Source of the DNA: Bacilli bacterium
Lineage (GTDB): Bacteria > Bacillota_I > Bacilli_A > RF39 > UBA660
Direction: 5' to 3'
Assembly: GCA_016297695.1 (NCBI GenBank)
Contig: JAEDGC010000037.1
Location: forward strand, 1 to 17,347
Length of the DNA stretch: 17,347 bases
Part shown: positions 16,221 to 17,347 of the stretch, in pieces
Layout of the letters: each line of letters starts with the position of its first letter
Position numbering within the stretch: position 1 is the first letter of the stretch
The notes under the pieces: model-generated
Seen by the model: the letters and a program-made list of their open reading frames with translations, nothing else
Told to the model about the DNA's origin: nothing
The model's database searches: none
Position numbers and translations under genes: made by a program

Positions 16221-17075
16221 ATGAATATTTATGATACTTTTATTGAATGTTATGACAATAACGAAGTTTATTTAAACGATGATATGATTATGGATTATTT
16301 TAAATCAATGGTAAATAATGAATTTTTAAATCAAGAAAGTTACTATTTAATAATAATTAATGAACAAACAAATTATAAAAAACACTTATATTATGATGTT
16401 CTTAGTAAAACTTTTTATTTCAATAAATATATTTTCCAAAAAGAATTTTATTTAAACAATAGAAATTCAAATAATATGGCATTTGATTATAATTTAGCAA
16501 TTTTAAATTTAATTCATGAAATTTTAGCAAAAATTGATTTAGAAAGAAAAATTAATAACGATACATTTTATAAGAACAATCCTATTTTTTATAAATGTTT
16601 TATTGAAGAACAAGTTTCTAGTAATGAAAAAAAATTAAAAAATAATTTTTTGACTATTAAAAAGGCTCAATATCTAAATAATTTTTTGAATAATTTAGGT
16701 GAACATGAATTTGTTAAAAAACACAAAAAATATTTAGATTCCGATATAAAAAAATATTTAATTGATTTTTATGATAAAAGTTTACTAAAAAATACTCATT
16801 CTCCTAGACAACATAAGGGAATTATAACAGTTGATTTTTGTGATCTCGAAAAAAGGATTATTATAAAATATGGAATAAATATTTTCCAAAAATATCAATC
16901 ATGTTTAAAAGCTGATAAAATTGAAAAAACATCTTTACTTGATTCAATGCTTTATAGTAAAAAATTTTCTAATGAAGAAAAAGAAATATTGCAAGATAAG
17001 AATATAAATATTTTAGATTACGCAAATAATGAAATAATTAGAAGAATTAGTAAAAAACTAAATTTAAAAAAATAA
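16221..17075 (+). CDS. Hypothetical 284-residue cytoplasmic protein
   Basis: No family recognised. The start is ATG 16221, with AGAGGG 7 bases upstream; the in-frame ATG at 16164 lies in the promoter. The protein has no signal peptide or membrane segment and is rich in Asn, Lys, Ile and Tyr. The N-terminal half (1-110) looks mixed alpha/beta: SYYLIIINEQ (40-49), then KHLYYDVLSKTFYFNK (54-69), then a helix LAILNLIHEILAKIDLERK (92-110) that holds a single HE pair (99-100). That helix faintly recalls the HExxH helix of peptidases, but the second His is replaced by Lys, so enzymatic activity should not be assumed. The C-terminal half (130-284) is mainly helical and basic. It is divergent from priA and monocistronic, closed by its own terminator. 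Base composition matches the neighbours, giving no sign of transfer. Confidence 0.8.
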   Translation: MNIYDTFIECYDNNEVYLNDDMIMDYFKSMVNNEFLNQESYYLIIINEQTNYKKHLYYDVLSKTFYFNKYIFQKEFYLNNRNSNNMAFDYNLAILNLIHEILAKIDLERKINNDTFYKNNPIFYKCFIEEQVSSNEKKLKNNFLTIKKAQYLNNFLNNLGEHEFVKKHKKYLDSDIKKYLIDFYDKSLLKNTHSPRQHKGIITVDFCDLEKRIIIKYGINIFQKYQSCLKADKIEKTSLLDSMLYSKKFSNEEKEILQDKNINILDYANNEIIRRISKKLNLKK

Positions 17076-17094
17076 ATCGCCGATTTATTTTTTT
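17066..17094. terminator. Bidirectional terminator between convergent genes
   Basis: AAATAAATC (17070-17078) pairs with GATTTATTT (17082-17090) around a GCC loop. T runs follow on both strands (17088-17094 on plus; A run 17066-17072 giving T on minus). The stop codon of the plus-strand gene lies in the 5' arm. On the minus strand it is about 30 bases past the end of the Rpn-type reading frame. Confidence 0.85.
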
Positions 17095-17119
17095 ATTTTA
17101 TATAAACTTTACTAAAAAG

Positions 17120-17347
17120 TTAGTCGTTAATTTCTTCAAATGTTAATTTAGTAATTTCCATAATATCTTTTATCGATATACCTTTTTTTAACATTTCTTT
17201 AGCTATTTTTATGGATGATGATTTTTCTCATTGTTCTAATCCTTGTTCTAATCCTTGTTCTAATCCTTGTTCTAATCCTTTTTCTAATCCTCTTTGGATT
17301 GCTTTTTCTTCTGCTAGTTTTAATCTTGAATTATATATGTTTTCTCC
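17120..17347 (-). pseudogene. C-terminal end of an Rpn-type nuclease/transposase gene, interrupted by TGA
   Basis: The minus strand enters the window in frame and reads 39 residues, GENIYNSRLKLAEEKA... and then GLEKGLEQ-type repeats, up to a TGA at 17230-17228. The same frame stays open for 35 more codons (EKSSSIKIAKEMLKKG, ISIKDIMEITKLTFEEIND) and ends at TAA 17122-17120. A tail of repeated GLEQ/GIEKG units followed by IAKxMLxKGxSIxxIxxITxLSxEEI is typical of the Rpn family (PD-(D/E)XK recombination-promoting nuclease or putative transposase). The TGA stands where the repeat pattern predicts GGA (Gly), one base away. So the gene is either truncated by a nonsense change or ends early with a non-translated remnant. 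The catalytic part lies outside the window. Confidence 0.75.
17231..17290 (-). repeat. 12-bp tandem repeat coding for GLEQ
   Basis: Four exact copies of a 12-base unit (minus strand GGATTAGAACAA) run from 17231 to 17278, with a fifth at 17279-17290 that differs by one base (GGATTAGAAAAA, GLEK). It is in frame with the Rpn-type gene and encodes an extended helical linker. The in-frame TGA follows the last copy directly. Confidence 0.92.

Noticed and set aside
17231..17290. CRISPR-like short repeats
   Set aside because: The 12-base copies are contiguous without spacers and are in frame with a protein-coding gene.
17120..17347. TGA read as tryptophan (mycoplasma code)
   Set aside because: priA and prpC end properly at TGA, and Trp in all genes is coded by TGG; the expected residue at this site is Gly, not Trp.

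Overview
This window is a housekeeping block from a very AT-rich, Firmicutes-type (Bacilli/Mollicutes-related) bacterium. The evidence is a T-box-controlled valS, a PASTA-domain Ser/Thr kinase with its PP2C phosphatase, strong AGGAGG-type ribosome binding sites, U-tract terminators, and the gene run priA-fmt-rlmN-prpC-prkC-rsgA-rpe with rpmB alongside, which matches the Bacillus-type order. TGA acts as a stop (priA and prpC end with it), so the standard bacterial code applies rather than the mycoplasma code. A PASTA kinase suggests a cell wall. I cannot name the species.

Layout. Positions 1-128 hold no gene, only an imperfect inverted repeat. valS (161-2683, minus) has a 3' terminator and a full T-box leader with a GUA (Val) specifier. 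Upstream lie two minus-strand genes (2936-3877 and 3870-6083), which overlap by 8 bases. They encode signal-anchored surface proteins built from one and two copies of the same ~300-residue module; I do not know their function. A divergent promoter region (6084-6240) separates them from rpmB (6241-6402, plus), which converges on the main minus-strand block at a shared terminator. That block, in transcription order from the right, is priA (13953-16124), fmt (12952-13893), an unknown one-pass membrane protein (12317-12952), rlmN, prpC, prkC, rsgA, rpe and a PHP-family histidinol-phosphatase-like gene (6424-7233). Divergent from priA is an unknown 284-residue protein (16221-17075, plus). The right edge holds the C-terminal end of an Rpn-type nuclease/transposase gene with an in-frame TGA and a 12-bp tandem repeat.

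How the genes work together. The central block covers replication restart (PriA), initiator tRNA formylation (Fmt), rRNA/tRNA modification (RlmN), a reversible Ser/Thr phosphorylation pair sensing the cell surface (PrpC/PrkC), 30S maturation (RsgA) and pentose phosphate interconversion (Rpe). It is split into at least three transcription units by terminators after priA and after the unknown membrane gene. Each terminator is followed at once by an extended -10 promoter set inside its U-tract.

Most of the window is ordinary core genome. I found no CRISPR array, no tRNA or rRNA gene, no complete mobile element and no convincing new defence or biosynthetic system. The least explained items are the duplicated-module surface protein pair, the 211-residue membrane protein in the place where rsmB would be expected, and the 284-residue protein.
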